Shown: positions 16,901 through 24,705 of the stretch, one piece after another | Numbering within the stretch: the first letter of the stretch is position 1 | How the letters are laid out: each line of letters begins with the position of its first letter | NCBI RefSeq assembly: GCF_001921745.1 | Contig: NZ_MRYA01000001.1 | Span: 868,001-932,000 of the forward strand | Direction of reading: 5' to 3' | DNA from: Psychrobacter sp. Cmf 22.2 | Lineage (GTDB): Bacteria > Pseudomonadota > Gammaproteobacteria > Pseudomonadales > Moraxellaceae | DNA: 64,000 nucleotides | The notes under the pieces: model-generated | Told to the model about the DNA's origin: nothing | The model's input: only the letters and a program-made list of their open reading frames with translations | Databases searched by the model: none | Program-made: the position numbers and the translations under genes

Positions 16901-19226
16901 CTGAGATAACTTTACCTGTGACGTCAGTTGCGACACCGCGTAAAGTATTACTACCGCGCTTAAAATCAACGGCATAATAATCAAAGGCGGTAACGCTTTG
17001 ATTCGCTTGTTCTGCTGTTTTACCGATCTTTTCTTCTGTTACAGCTTTGCCATTAGCATACAAAGTAAAGCTCGAACCTAGCGGTGCTTGAACTTGAACC
17101 AACTGCTTGTACGAATTTAGCTGTTGTCCTGCGCTCAAATTAATAAAAGCAACCTCGTTATCAGCCACCTTTTTTAAGTATTCTTCAAGCTCTTTTTGTT
17201 TGGGTGGTGCGATAGTATTGACTGTTAAAGTAGTGCGCTTATCAGTAGGGTTGACCATATCAGCAACGATTGCTGAGTCACATTGAATACCACGGTCTAG
17301 CTCGTCGTTGGACTTACAGCCACTAGCATCGACATTATCATCGTTGTCAAGGTCGTAGTCAGGATCTAAAGTCAGATCGCTCTTGATCGCTTGCTCTAGT
17401 GCATCATTCTTGGCACTGATGCTTTTGCTACGTGTAACAAGCTCTTGGTTTAGGCGTTCAGTACTATCGCCCATGCCGCCTACTAGCGCAAAATCCGCAC
17501 GATGCATCTCGCCATATTTTAGGTCGACGAAACGGCTGCTCGCATCGCCTGCGTTACGGTTGCTTTGGGTAATGAGTTCGGTACCCACAGGTAGAGTCGT
17601 GCGATCGACTTTTAGTACATGAGTCTTGGCACTGACACCATAGAAGTTATATTTACCTTCAGGATCTGTGACGATGTAGTTGCCATTTTCCATATAAATG
17701 CGGACACCAGCGACACCCAGCTCGCCATCTTCTTTTTGCTGAATACCGTCGCGGTTGATGTCATGGTATATTTTACCAATAATGATACCATCAGTATTCA
17801 TAACACCGCGGCTGACATCGATAGGCCACTGTGCCTCCAACGACGCCAATGTATTGTTATTTTCATCACGGCCATGAGCAGTCGCGCGGTTGATACCATC
17901 ACCACCTAAAGCCGATGAGCCAATCAACACACGATAATTAATATTTTTGCTCTCACCAATCGCCATGTCGCCGAGACCCAAAACTTGGTATCTACCATCG
18001 GTTTTAAATTCTGTGGTTTGAGCTTTGTCAATGCGTAGGCTGCCACTGACATAGTCAAAACCACGCGGTAGCGCGTCTTTTAGCTGGACATCATAAGCAG
18101 TCGCTGCACCATCATTTTTGACGGTGATACTATAGTTGACATAATCACCAAGTTCGGCAGATTTGACATCAGCTTCTTTGGTCACTTGCAAATTAGGAGA
18201 TTCATTGGTGATAGCAATCTCACTACTGATTTGCTCATCAATATACCTAAAATTGGCCCCATTAGGCTGCTCATCTAATCCAACTTCTTTATCAATACAG
18301 GCAACCATTTTGGCTTGTAGCGTATCGCCCTTTAATGTTTGGATGATATTGTCATTGAGTGCATTGGCATTATTTTGTGTTGGTGCTGACAAACGGTACT
18401 TACCCGTGTTGTCACCGGTTTCGATAGCTTTAAGAGAGTAGGTGTCACCCGTTTTCGGTGAGGTGATGGTGACCCAGATTTGATCTGGTTTGTCGGATTG
18501 TACGTTACACTGTGCATAGCTGGCTTCGACATAAACGTCATTGCCAATTTGCAATGAGGGTTGATCACTGCCAAAGGATTTGTTTTTAAAACCGATACCT
18601 GACTTCACGATGACTAGGCTGTCAGTCTCTGTTACGGCTTTTATTGACGGATCTTCGACGACAGTTGCACCAAGCTTGATATCAATAGTTTCACCGTCTG
18701 TTGCATTGGCATCTGTTAGTGCTTGGACGATTAGCTGAATACTTTCACCTTGTCCTAGTTTGATTTGAGCTGTTAAATTATTTAGTAAAAGTTGCTGATC
18801 CTCACCATCAACGATGCCGTTATTATTTAAGTCCTGATAGACTTTTATATTAGATAAAGTAATAGGTACTGTCAGCGTTAGATCGACAGTTTGAGTATTG
18901 TAACTGTTGCTTGCGAGTACATTTACCCAACTGGCAGTATCGCCTGGTGCTACAGTTTGTCGTGGTGAATTGCTTAGATTGATACCATACTCAGATAGGG
19001 CAGAAGCCTTGACACGGACTTTATTTGATTCAGAGCTCAACGTCACGCCAGTCTGGTTGTTAACGTTATAGCTTGCCTTAGCGATATTATCAATGATGCT
19101 AAGTACATCAGACGTCGCTGCTGCTGCAGAATTTGATTGCATAATCAGTATAGCCGCAGTTAATGCAGATAACTTGACTGCTTTAGCTGATAGACGAGTA
19201 GACTGAGATTTACAATGAAATGTCAT
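13926..19226 (-). CDS. Giant DUF11/SdrD-type protein with C-terminal outer-membrane beta-barrel (protein D)
   Basis: A 1766-aa protein, signal peptide about residues 1-37. Domains in order: an N-terminal beta domain (41-210) resembling the start of the C proteins and carrying the Ca-binding-type loop DLNNNGIVDGED; a domain at about 210-340; a DUF11 repeat (about 345-465; PNLQVTKEADVKSAELGDYV); an SdrD B-type domain (480-585; GKIYHDINRDGIQQKEDGE); an Asp-rich linker (DPDYDLDNDDNVDAS); an Ig/invasin-like domain (about 786-890); then about 850 residues of alternating amphipathic strands and polar loops, read as a large outer-membrane barrel. A last strand GAYFRLRFKF is followed by a basic tail of about 20 residues. 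No isopeptide or sortase motif was recognised. The likely role is anchor or exporter for the A, B and C proteins encoded upstream. That role is inference. Confidence 0.72.
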   Translation of the reverse strand: MTFHCKSQSTRLSAKAVKLSALTAAILIMQSNSAAAATSDVLSIIDNIAKASYNVNNQTGVTLSSESNKVRVKASALSEYGINLSNSPRQTVAPGDTASWVNVLASNSYNTQTVDLTLTVPITLSNIKVYQDLNNNGIVDGEDQQLLLNNLTAQIKLGQGESIQLIVQALTDANATDGETIDIKLGATVVEDPSIKAVTETDSLVIVKSGIGFKNKSFGSDQPSLQIGNDVYVEASYAQCNVQSDKPDQIWVTITSPKTGDTYSLKAIETGDNTGKYRLSAPTQNNANALNDNIIQTLKGDTLQAKMVACIDKEVGLDEQPNGANFRYIDEQISSEIAITNESPNLQVTKEADVKSAELGDYVNYSITVKNDGAATAYDVQLKDALPRGFDYVSGSLRIDKAQTTEFKTDGRYQVLGLGDMAIGESKNINYRVLIGSSALGGDGINRATAHGRDENNNTLASLEAQWPIDVSRGVMNTDGIIIGKIYHDINRDGIQQKEDGELGVAGVRIYMENGNYIVTDPEGKYNFYGVSAKTHVLKVDRTTLPVGTELITQSNRNAGDASSRFVDLKYGEMHRADFALVGGMGDSTERLNQELVTRSKSISAKNDALEQAIKSDLTLDPDYDLDNDDNVDASGCKSNDELDRGIQCDSAIVADMVNPTDKRTTLTVNTIAPPKQKELEEYLKKVADNEVAFINLSAGQQLNSYKQLVQVQAPLGSSFTLYANGKAVTEEKIGKTAEQANQSVTAFDYYAVDFKRGSNTLRGVATDVTGKVISEQTIEVIAPDSLQAINYRTQERLIEADGVSEYQVVISLKDRDNRPYIPSTPITIDTNIGRINLKDSNKDQAGTQFSVSGGELLIPVIAPNAPGKGELIIDTGSSKQVIPLQFTAKLRPLIAVGIVEGAISLKDFDSGSITDAQGAFEQELHEFAGSDDYSATGRAAMFLKGKVRGDYLLTLAYDSDKKGERLFRDIEPGEYYPVYGDSSAKGFDAQSTSKLYIRLDKGRSFAMYGDLKTQIDNDEGIKLGKYSRTLTGIKAQFEDEDTRITTFVAETSSSQRVNETRGLGISGPYPLAGDFDAVLENSETIEVITRDANNPGLIVSRETLTRFADYEIDPISRSLYLKAPIASQDIDGNPIYLRVTVEVDEGGEDYWVGGVAGKQQLTNKISVGGSYINSDDPLNEEQLASVNSVIKFNDKLKLVTEYAKSKASNPNYEPSNQINTTELEEGDDTDGDALRIELNYDDKNRTRAKAYYSKADEGFVTGASPLTAGRTETGIEASHKFKNKTTALKFEGIRTKDHTTSASREGIQASVEQRLSQNIVGEIGLRYYKQEATAASRNTQAATDVVDITDDTVFNDDIINQSALNGVNTLEKDIEGMTARARVTARLPKLNKALVFAEYEQDVEHSARNATSIGGETPLGNLGRLYARHDLINSLSGSYGLDDTDERQRTVVGFDATYMKDGKVYSEYRARNAISAREAEAAIGLKNKWYVQEGLTLNTLLERVESIEGEADSNATAVGFGVEYLAQEDYKASGRLEKRWGETSDTLLGSAGVAYRYNDEITLLAKDIYSRVDYNDGHRTINRFQLGAAYRDYDSNQLDMLAKLEYRLDDNNTGADPYQKDSLIWSWSGNYHPTRPLTLSGHYAGKYNQYEADNLESDNTAHAAYVRSLYDISERWDIGLQAGTYWNDQANDLAYMLGAEVGYSPMTNLWLSLGYNFMGFEDEDIAYDDSTQEGAYFRLRFKFDEDLFKRNDPRKNKRISAEPET

Positions 19227-19257
19227 ATTACGTGGTTATCCAATCAAATCCAAAAAA

Positions 19258-19307
19258 GGGACTGTCTTTGCTTACTTTTATAACTATAACGATCTAAGCA
19301 AAGACAG
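19258..19307 (-). terminator. Hairpin between genes C2 and D (terminator or attenuator)
   Basis: A perfect 13-bp stem (19262-19274 with 19295-19307, CTGTCTTTGCTTA) has a 20-base loop. On the minus strand the stem is followed after four bases by T6. Only about 35 bases separate it from the ATG of protein D, leaving no room for an independent promoter. D is therefore probably expressed by read-through at a lower level than C2. Confidence 0.6.
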
Positions 19308-19372
19308 CTTTTGTGTTATCTACAATCTTGACCACAGATAACGATAGAGAAAAACAAGTAATTTACACAATG

Positions 19373-21481
19373 CTAAATTGAGCCAGGAGCAGCACCATCA
19401 GGATTGATTTTTACTGAAAATATGAGTGCTGCATACTTTTGTGGGTCCAAACTTGGCACCGTACCACTAATAGCAGTAGAGCCTGCCGCTGCGCCATAAG
19501 TATTGTTTGGAGGTGAGTCATTTGCATTATCTACTTCAGCAAGCTTGACTGCAAAAGCAGGAGTAGTACTAGAGGTCAGTACCTGAGCTTTGTCATTGAA
19601 GCGAGCAGTAGTATCCGTTATGACCAAATCAGTGAAGTTAAAACCTGCATCTGAATTTGCAAAGTTATTAAACGCTGTGATTTTATAGACGATACAGTCG
19701 CCAGGCTTAGCGGCGACATCAGCCTGCGTAAAGACCAGCGATGCATTAGCATCACAAGTTTCGTTTAATGCTTGTTGTTTGACCAGTTTGAGACCTTTGA
19801 CGACAGTCGTATTTTCAACAGAGCGCGCACCTGTAGAAGGGGCATCTTGCCCACCAACGACTAACGTAACTGTTGTTTTTTCGGTTGAGTCGATAACGGC
19901 TTGTGTAGACTCTACTTTATAGTTGATAGTGACACTTGAATTCGGTGCCATACCAGTCCATGCTGCTCCGCCATTTTTAGGCACAGCTGTACTGAGATCA
20001 TAATCGCCATTACCGTCTTTTGTGACAGTATAGGTAGTATTAGCTGTGGCTGGGTTATCGTCAGCGTCGTATACCACTTCTACCGTGTTCGGTATTTGAG
20101 TGATGTTGTCGTTGGTACCTTCAGTGATGGTAAATTTAATCTCACCCAATTGGTCACCTTCGGTCTCTCTACCTGTATTTCTGATGACAGCTGAATGTGT
20201 GACTTGTGTGGTATCGTCAGTAGTAGTTGGAATACCTTTGGTAGTAGGTGACGATATGCTAACAGCACGCTGGTTTGCGACTAAAGGGGCCGCTGAGTCA
20301 CTACCAGTGGTTGTGCTAACAGTGCCATCTGTGACTTCACTATCATCAGCAGCTGGATAGAAGTTGGCAGTGTTTTGCTTAGTGTCAGTGCTATCTGTCG
20401 TGTCGTAGATGGTCTGGTTTTCGCCAAGATTGAGGCTGACAGAAGCATGGTTGATAGTGTTTTTGGGGTCGGCAAGTACTTCGGCCTGATCTTTTTGCAC
20501 ATCGAACGTAATAGTGGCTGTTTCACCTGGTGCTAAATTTAGGAGAGTAACTCTGATACTATCGTTTGAATTACTGGTACCTTTACCTTCATTACCCGGT
20601 ACGATAGTGGCATTATTGCTGACACTTAAATTTGGCTGATCTGCTAAACGTAAGCCTTCTGGTAAACCATCAAAGACAACGATGTTGTTGGCAGCAGCGG
20701 CATAAGGAGCAGTATCATCATTACGCACCGTGACGGTATAAGTCACCTTAGAGCTTGGATCATTCAAGTTTAAGGTACTATTTACCTTACTAGTGATTTT
20801 GAATACAGCTACTTTAGTAATACTATTGTCAATGTTCGTTAGTGTTGCTTTGGTGGTATCAGCATTTGTAAAGAATTCACTGGTTGCTGATAACGTTAGG
20901 TTCTGTGAGTCACCGCCGACGTTTCCAGCTGTTTTTGCAGCGATTGAAATGTCAGCATGTTCATTAGGTTTAAGAGTAATATTGGTATTTTGGAACACAG
21001 TGCCTGTAACAGTGGTCGTGCTCTTTACAGAGTCATCTGCATTATAGATAGTGTAGGTGACATTGGTCGTGTCCAAATCGTATGAGCTGGCGTCTTGCGT
21101 GCTACCTGGAATAGTGCCACCTTGCGCCAAGTTAAGCGTATAGGTGTCCTCTACGTTACCTGAGTTGGTTAAGGTATGGCTAAAAGTCACTCGACCTTTA
21201 GGTGTCACAGTCAAGCCACGGTTATAGTCATCAGCAGCGTTATCATCATCGTTTTTAGCTGTTAAGCTAAAGGCGGCACTTTGCGTGATGTTGACAGTTA
21301 CTGGATTGGACTGAACAGCCGTTTGCGCAACAGTACCTATCTTATACGTCGCACTTGCTACGTTTTTAATAGTAGGAGTCGATGCAGCTGTTGATTCAGC
21401 GGCATTTGTAATATTATTCAAGCCAAAGGCTGCTACGATACCGGCTGTTAATACTGAGTATTTAAAGGTGCTGGATTTCAT
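19373..21481 (-). CDS. Secreted DUF11-type surface protein C2
   Basis: 702 aa from the ATG at 21481, chosen because AGGAG lies nine bases upstream and the protein then begins with a clean signal peptide (KYSVLTAGIVAAFGLNN, cleavage near residue 27). An ATG 42 bases further up lacks these. The mature protein is a chain of beta-sandwich domains: an N-terminal domain (NVASATYKIGTVAQTAVQS) with FSLTAKNDDDNAAD, several DUF11-like repeats (VTYTVTVRNDDTAPYAAAA), and a C-terminal domain with two Cys (KQQALNETCDAN and KPGDCIVYKITAFNN). The sequence is rich in Thr, Asn, Asp and Ala and poor in Cys and Trp, typical of surface fibres. It follows B2 closely and is paralogous to C1. The specific function is unknown. 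Confidence 0.75.
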   Translation of the reverse strand: MKSSTFKYSVLTAGIVAAFGLNNITNAAESTAASTPTIKNVASATYKIGTVAQTAVQSNPVTVNITQSAAFSLTAKNDDDNAADDYNRGLTVTPKGRVTFSHTLTNSGNVEDTYTLNLAQGGTIPGSTQDASSYDLDTTNVTYTIYNADDSVKSTTTVTGTVFQNTNITLKPNEHADISIAAKTAGNVGGDSQNLTLSATSEFFTNADTTKATLTNIDNSITKVAVFKITSKVNSTLNLNDPSSKVTYTVTVRNDDTAPYAAAANNIVVFDGLPEGLRLADQPNLSVSNNATIVPGNEGKGTSNSNDSIRVTLLNLAPGETATITFDVQKDQAEVLADPKNTINHASVSLNLGENQTIYDTTDSTDTKQNTANFYPAADDSEVTDGTVSTTTGSDSAAPLVANQRAVSISSPTTKGIPTTTDDTTQVTHSAVIRNTGRETEGDQLGEIKFTITEGTNDNITQIPNTVEVVYDADDNPATANTTYTVTKDGNGDYDLSTAVPKNGGAAWTGMAPNSSVTINYKVESTQAVIDSTEKTTVTLVVGGQDAPSTGARSVENTTVVKGLKLVKQQALNETCDANASLVFTQADVAAKPGDCIVYKITAFNNFANSDAGFNFTDLVITDTTARFNDKAQVLTSSTTPAFAVKLAEVDNANDSPPNNTYGAAAGSTAISGTVPSLDPQKYAALIFSVKINPDGAAPGSI

Positions 21482-21528
21482 CCAGTGATGCTCCTGTGTA
21501 AGTAAATGAATAGCTAAGGTCAAAAGGT

Positions 21529-21993
21529 TTAGTTAACAGTTGTGTTAAGTGATACATCCGCCGATTTGTTTGCAGGAAGGAGTTTAATGTTCCAGCGCAA
21601 GGCCTTGTATTCAGATAGTGGAACTTTGACGATTTTGCCGTCTACTTTACGCATGAGCGGCATATCAGCATAGTTTTTGCCATCGATAGTCGCTTGTGCA
21701 CTGTTTGGTTTTGTCTCGCCAGTAAATACCATGTTGGTAGGGATGGGGAGAGTCACAGCGACATCATTGATAGACTGATCAATAACGTTGGTGTAAGTAG
21801 CGCGATACTGTATCGTTTCACCTTTTTGAGCATTTGATGCTGCTATGTAACTGACTTTACCATCAGCGGTTTTTACGATTTTATTGGCCTGTAGCTGCAT
21901 TTTTAGAGAATCTGCTGCATACGATATATTGATTAAGCATGCAGACACTGTAGTGGCAATAAGCGCATGACGTAAAAATTGAAATGATTTCAT
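21529..21993 (-). CDS. Small secreted DUF11-like protein B2
   Basis: A 154-aa exported protein with a signal peptide ending near residue 26 (LINISYA). The mature part is a single DUF11-like beta domain: NAQKGETIQYRATYTN, then DVAVTLPIPTNMVFTGE, ending in a strand KSADVSLNTTVN. By eye count about four fifths of the mature residues match B1. That is much higher than between the large A or C paralogues, so B may be the most constrained subunit. The gene lies just upstream of C2 (48 bases to its chosen start), with a GAGGA ribosome binding site. A hairpin separates it from A2 upstream. Confidence 0.75.
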   Translation of the reverse strand: MKSFQFLRHALIATTVSACLINISYAADSLKMQLQANKIVKTADGKVSYIAASNAQKGETIQYRATYTNVIDQSINDVAVTLPIPTNMVFTGETKPNSAQATIDGKNYADMPLMRKVDGKIVKVPLSEYKALRWNIKLLPANKSADVSLNTTVN

Positions 21994-22133
21994 ATCATAT
22001 TCCTCATTTGGATAATCTTTACGTGCAATATCCTTGCCAACTCTAAAAACACGAATAAAAACAAATGTTTGCTCGAATAATTCTCGACTTTCTTTGTATT
22101 TTCATTTTCACAAAAAACACGCAAACAATCACT

Positions 22134-22166
22134 AAAGAACCGATAGACGACGTTTATCGGTTCTTT
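22134..22166. terminator. Strong hairpin between genes A2 and B2
   Basis: A perfect 12-bp stem (AAAGAACCGATA with TATCGGTTCTTT) and a 9-base loop. The T content at the 3' end (TTCTTT) lies inside the stem, so it is a weaker terminator than the classical type. It probably ends or attenuates A2 transcription before B2-C2. Confidence 0.55.
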
Positions 22167-22236
22167 AATGGATATAAGAGAATATTTAAAGAGTTGAAAC
22201 TTTAGACTTCTAAGACACGAGTCGATATAAGTTCAT

Positions 22237-24336
22237 TTAGGGAGCTGTGTTTCTGGTGCCATATTTAGTGTTGAAATATAAAGTAGCTTTGGTCGGCTCT
22301 GCTGAAGATGCAGACGTTTTTAACAAATTAAAACTATCAGATATGATAGTCCCATTTTGGCCGATAGGCGCTGATGTGTTGGTGCTTTTGAATATTGATG
22401 AAGGGTTTCCTAAAGGTTTGGGTAGATTAAAGACCGACTCAACAGGGGAGCGTTGTATAGAGTCGCTAATGCTAACTTCACTCAAGTCAACATGACCGCG
22501 ATTATAGGCTTCTAACTTATAAGCAATACAGTTACCTGGCTTGACATCATTTGCAGGATTGGTGCTAAAGCCCGTCGTCGGCTGATTGGTAGTAGCAACA
22601 TTGGGATAGCTGAGCGTGCTATCACAAGTATGCACATATTGAAACTTTCTAAGTACCAGGGCTGTGTTGTCTGCTTTTACTTCACCAAAATCAAGGTTAC
22701 GGGTGACAGTACCAGAGCTGTTTTTCTCAGTTTTATAATTATAGACATTGGCGACAAGCGTAACTTCTTGAGTATTAACAGTCGTATCTTCGCTATATTC
22801 CCAAGGGTTTGGTTCAGTTTGGACCAGACAGACCTTTGATCTACCTACAAGCGCATTTTGACTGACATTGAAACTGTATCTACCTATGCTGGCAGCCGCA
22901 CTTGAAACAGTTTGAGGGTTAGGTGAAGTCGATACGATATTGTTACCACTGCAATCAGTGAGTCTAATCTGTAAACCACTAGCAAAAACCCCTGATTCAT
23001 TGCTATCAAATATACCATTGTAGTAGTTGTTGTTACTTGTAAAAGTAGACGAGATATCTTGTTTGGTACTGGCGTTAGCAGTGATACCACCATTGTCATT
23101 AAAGACGATACCTGCAAAGGTATAATTAAATGGCGCAGTAGCAGATTGGCTATTGATAATAGTACAGGTGATCTCATCACCATAAGTGGCGTTGGCAATA
23201 GTAAATGAGCGGGTTTTAGCACTGGCATTATAAGTCATCGCAGTCGTAGGCATTATGGTCGTACTGCCATTTGTCGCGTTGTTACAAGTGTAAGCGGCAT
23301 CATAATTAATGATATCGCCGTTGTTTTGATTGTTCGTCACGCGCTCAGTAATCGTATAGGTCGTATTGGTCGCAAGCTCTACGACGCCACTATTATCGTT
23401 AGTCACGACTTGTCCTGTACCAGTCGTTTCAAACGTTTTTAACGATGTTGTGCTATTACTGATATTGATTGCAAACTGATCGCGATTAACATTAGAGTCA
23501 TTAACCCGATTATCATTGAGTTGCTTTTTTACGATTATCTTAGGAGGAGCAAGACAGAAATAAAAGTCCGAATAACCAATAGCATGTGGGCTGTTATATT
23601 CGCTAAGGGTGTTGTTGTGCTTTAAGACAAGAGGGGTATTCGCGATGTTATAATTCCAATTGGCATCGACATTACACTCTCCAGCACCGCAGTTTCTGCC
23701 TTTGATTGCGGTGACTATATTTCTATTAGCATTTATAGTGTGAAAAATCGAATTGAATGTCAATTGTCCGCCATTGGCTGATACGTCAACCTGCTCTATG
23801 TATGGCGCCTGATCACTGGCATTAATAGTTGAATCCAGATCCTGTATCTTATAGCCGATTTTACTGACGGTCCGATTAACACTGATGCTTAAATTGTGGT
23901 TATTTCTGGGTACAGGAGAGTTGTGAATTAAATTGATCGCTGATGCGGTAGCGCCATTGATAGATCCATAAATTGGAGGCGTGCCACCATAGTTACTATT
24001 TAAATCCAAAAGCAGCGGAAAATTAATCAAAAAAGTCTTATTACCAGATGGCTCTACAAAGGTAAAAGTATTAGAGGGATTGCCTGTTGACCAGTTAAGG
24101 GTTTGCGAATTAATCGGGCTATATGCTGGTGGATTTGCGCCAATGTAATACATTTTATGGGTGGCGGGGCAACTGCCTACTGCCGAGCTTGGTGTGGCTG
24201 CTGGCAAAAATGGGTTGGCAAGTACGTTTTGACTATATGTGCTTAATCCTATAAACAACATAGTAGATGTCGTCAAACCAAGCGCTATTCGAGCACTTAT
24301 GTATGTTTTATAAATAGTGTGGCTGCTCTTTTGCAT
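22237..24336 (-). CDS. Secreted multidomain surface protein A2
   Basis: A 699-aa exported protein with a signal peptide cleaved near residue 40 (NVLA/NPF). An N-terminal domain (about 55-265) begins SCPATHKMYYIGANPP and ends in GYSDFYFCLAPP. A prealbumin/SpaA-like domain follows (about 267-395; IVKKQLNDNRVNDSN, TYTITERVTNN). Next comes an SdrD B-like domain (about 405-550; FAGIVFNDNGGI, YYNGIFDSNESGV). The C-terminal DUF11-like domain (about 556-699) has two Cys (FQYVHTCDS and VKPGNCIAYKLEAYN) and ends in the strand TLYFNTKYG. Cysteines recur in pairs, consistent with disulphides in an extracellular protein. It is paralogous to A1. The start has GAGAG a few bases upstream. The function is inferred only as a surface structural or adhesive subunit. 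Confidence 0.75.
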   Translation of the reverse strand: MQKSSHTIYKTYISARIALGLTTSTMLFIGLSTYSQNVLANPFLPAATPSSAVGSCPATHKMYYIGANPPAYSPINSQTLNWSTGNPSNTFTFVEPSGNKTFLINFPLLLDLNSNYGGTPPIYGSINGATASAINLIHNSPVPRNNHNLSISVNRTVSKIGYKIQDLDSTINASDQAPYIEQVDVSANGGQLTFNSIFHTINANRNIVTAIKGRNCGAGECNVDANWNYNIANTPLVLKHNNTLSEYNSPHAIGYSDFYFCLAPPKIIVKKQLNDNRVNDSNVNRDQFAINISNSTTSLKTFETTGTGQVVTNDNSGVVELATNTTYTITERVTNNQNNGDIINYDAAYTCNNATNGSTTIMPTTAMTYNASAKTRSFTIANATYGDEITCTIINSQSATAPFNYTFAGIVFNDNGGITANASTKQDISSTFTSNNNYYNGIFDSNESGVFASGLQIRLTDCSGNNIVSTSPNPQTVSSAAASIGRYSFNVSQNALVGRSKVCLVQTEPNPWEYSEDTTVNTQEVTLVANVYNYKTEKNSSGTVTRNLDFGEVKADNTALVLRKFQYVHTCDSTLSYPNVATTNQPTTGFSTNPANDVKPGNCIAYKLEAYNRGHVDLSEVSISDSIQRSPVESVFNLPKPLGNPSSIFKSTNTSAPIGQNGTIISDSFNLLKTSASSAEPTKATLYFNTKYGTRNTAP

Positions 24337-24705
24337 CTTATTCTCTCGAGGCTAAATTTACTCTGGACATTGCAATGTTGAGTGGACAAAGTATTTGTGT
24401 CGTAGACGGTAGATTGACAGTTGTCAAAGGCAAAAAGTCGCCAAATTCAAATAGACTATGCAAAATATATGCCACTAAATAAATATTGCTCTAGCTCGTT
24501 ACTGTGAGAATAAAATGCTCAAATAAATCTGAAGCTTTTACCTTAAAAAGATGAGGGGTGATGAGGTGTAAGGGCATGAAGGTGTGTACTGGTCAAATTC
24601 AGTAAGGCGTTAAGCTTGAAGACAAAAATCAAAAAAGTCTTCCTTAACCAGAGATTAGGGAAGACTTCATAAACTTTAAATGTCGTACAGAAAACCGGGC
24701 TAAGA
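24337..24705. other. Intergenic region between the two A-B-C modules
   Basis: These 369 bases separate C1 from A2. The right half holds the terminator of module 1. The left half is AT-rich and should contain the promoter of module 2, but no box pattern stands out. No open reading frame with a start signal was seen. Confidence 0.5.
24628..24667 (-). terminator. Intrinsic terminator of module A1-B1-C1
   Basis: On the minus strand a 13-bp stem (AAGTCTTCCCTAA with TTAAGGAAGACTT, one wobble) and a 7-base loop is followed directly by a T run. It lies 38 bases after the stop of C1 and ends the first module. Confidence 0.85.

Larger units (their letters stand above)
19373..24336 (-). repeat. Paralogous A-B-C gene module, copy 2
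   Basis: Gene order A2-B2-C2 repeats that of 24706-29667. All three proteins match their counterparts in length, domain order and signal peptide. The two copies are diverged at protein level, most in the linkers and least in the B protein. This indicates an old tandem duplication kept by selection, or horizontal gain of a related module. Confidence 0.75.
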
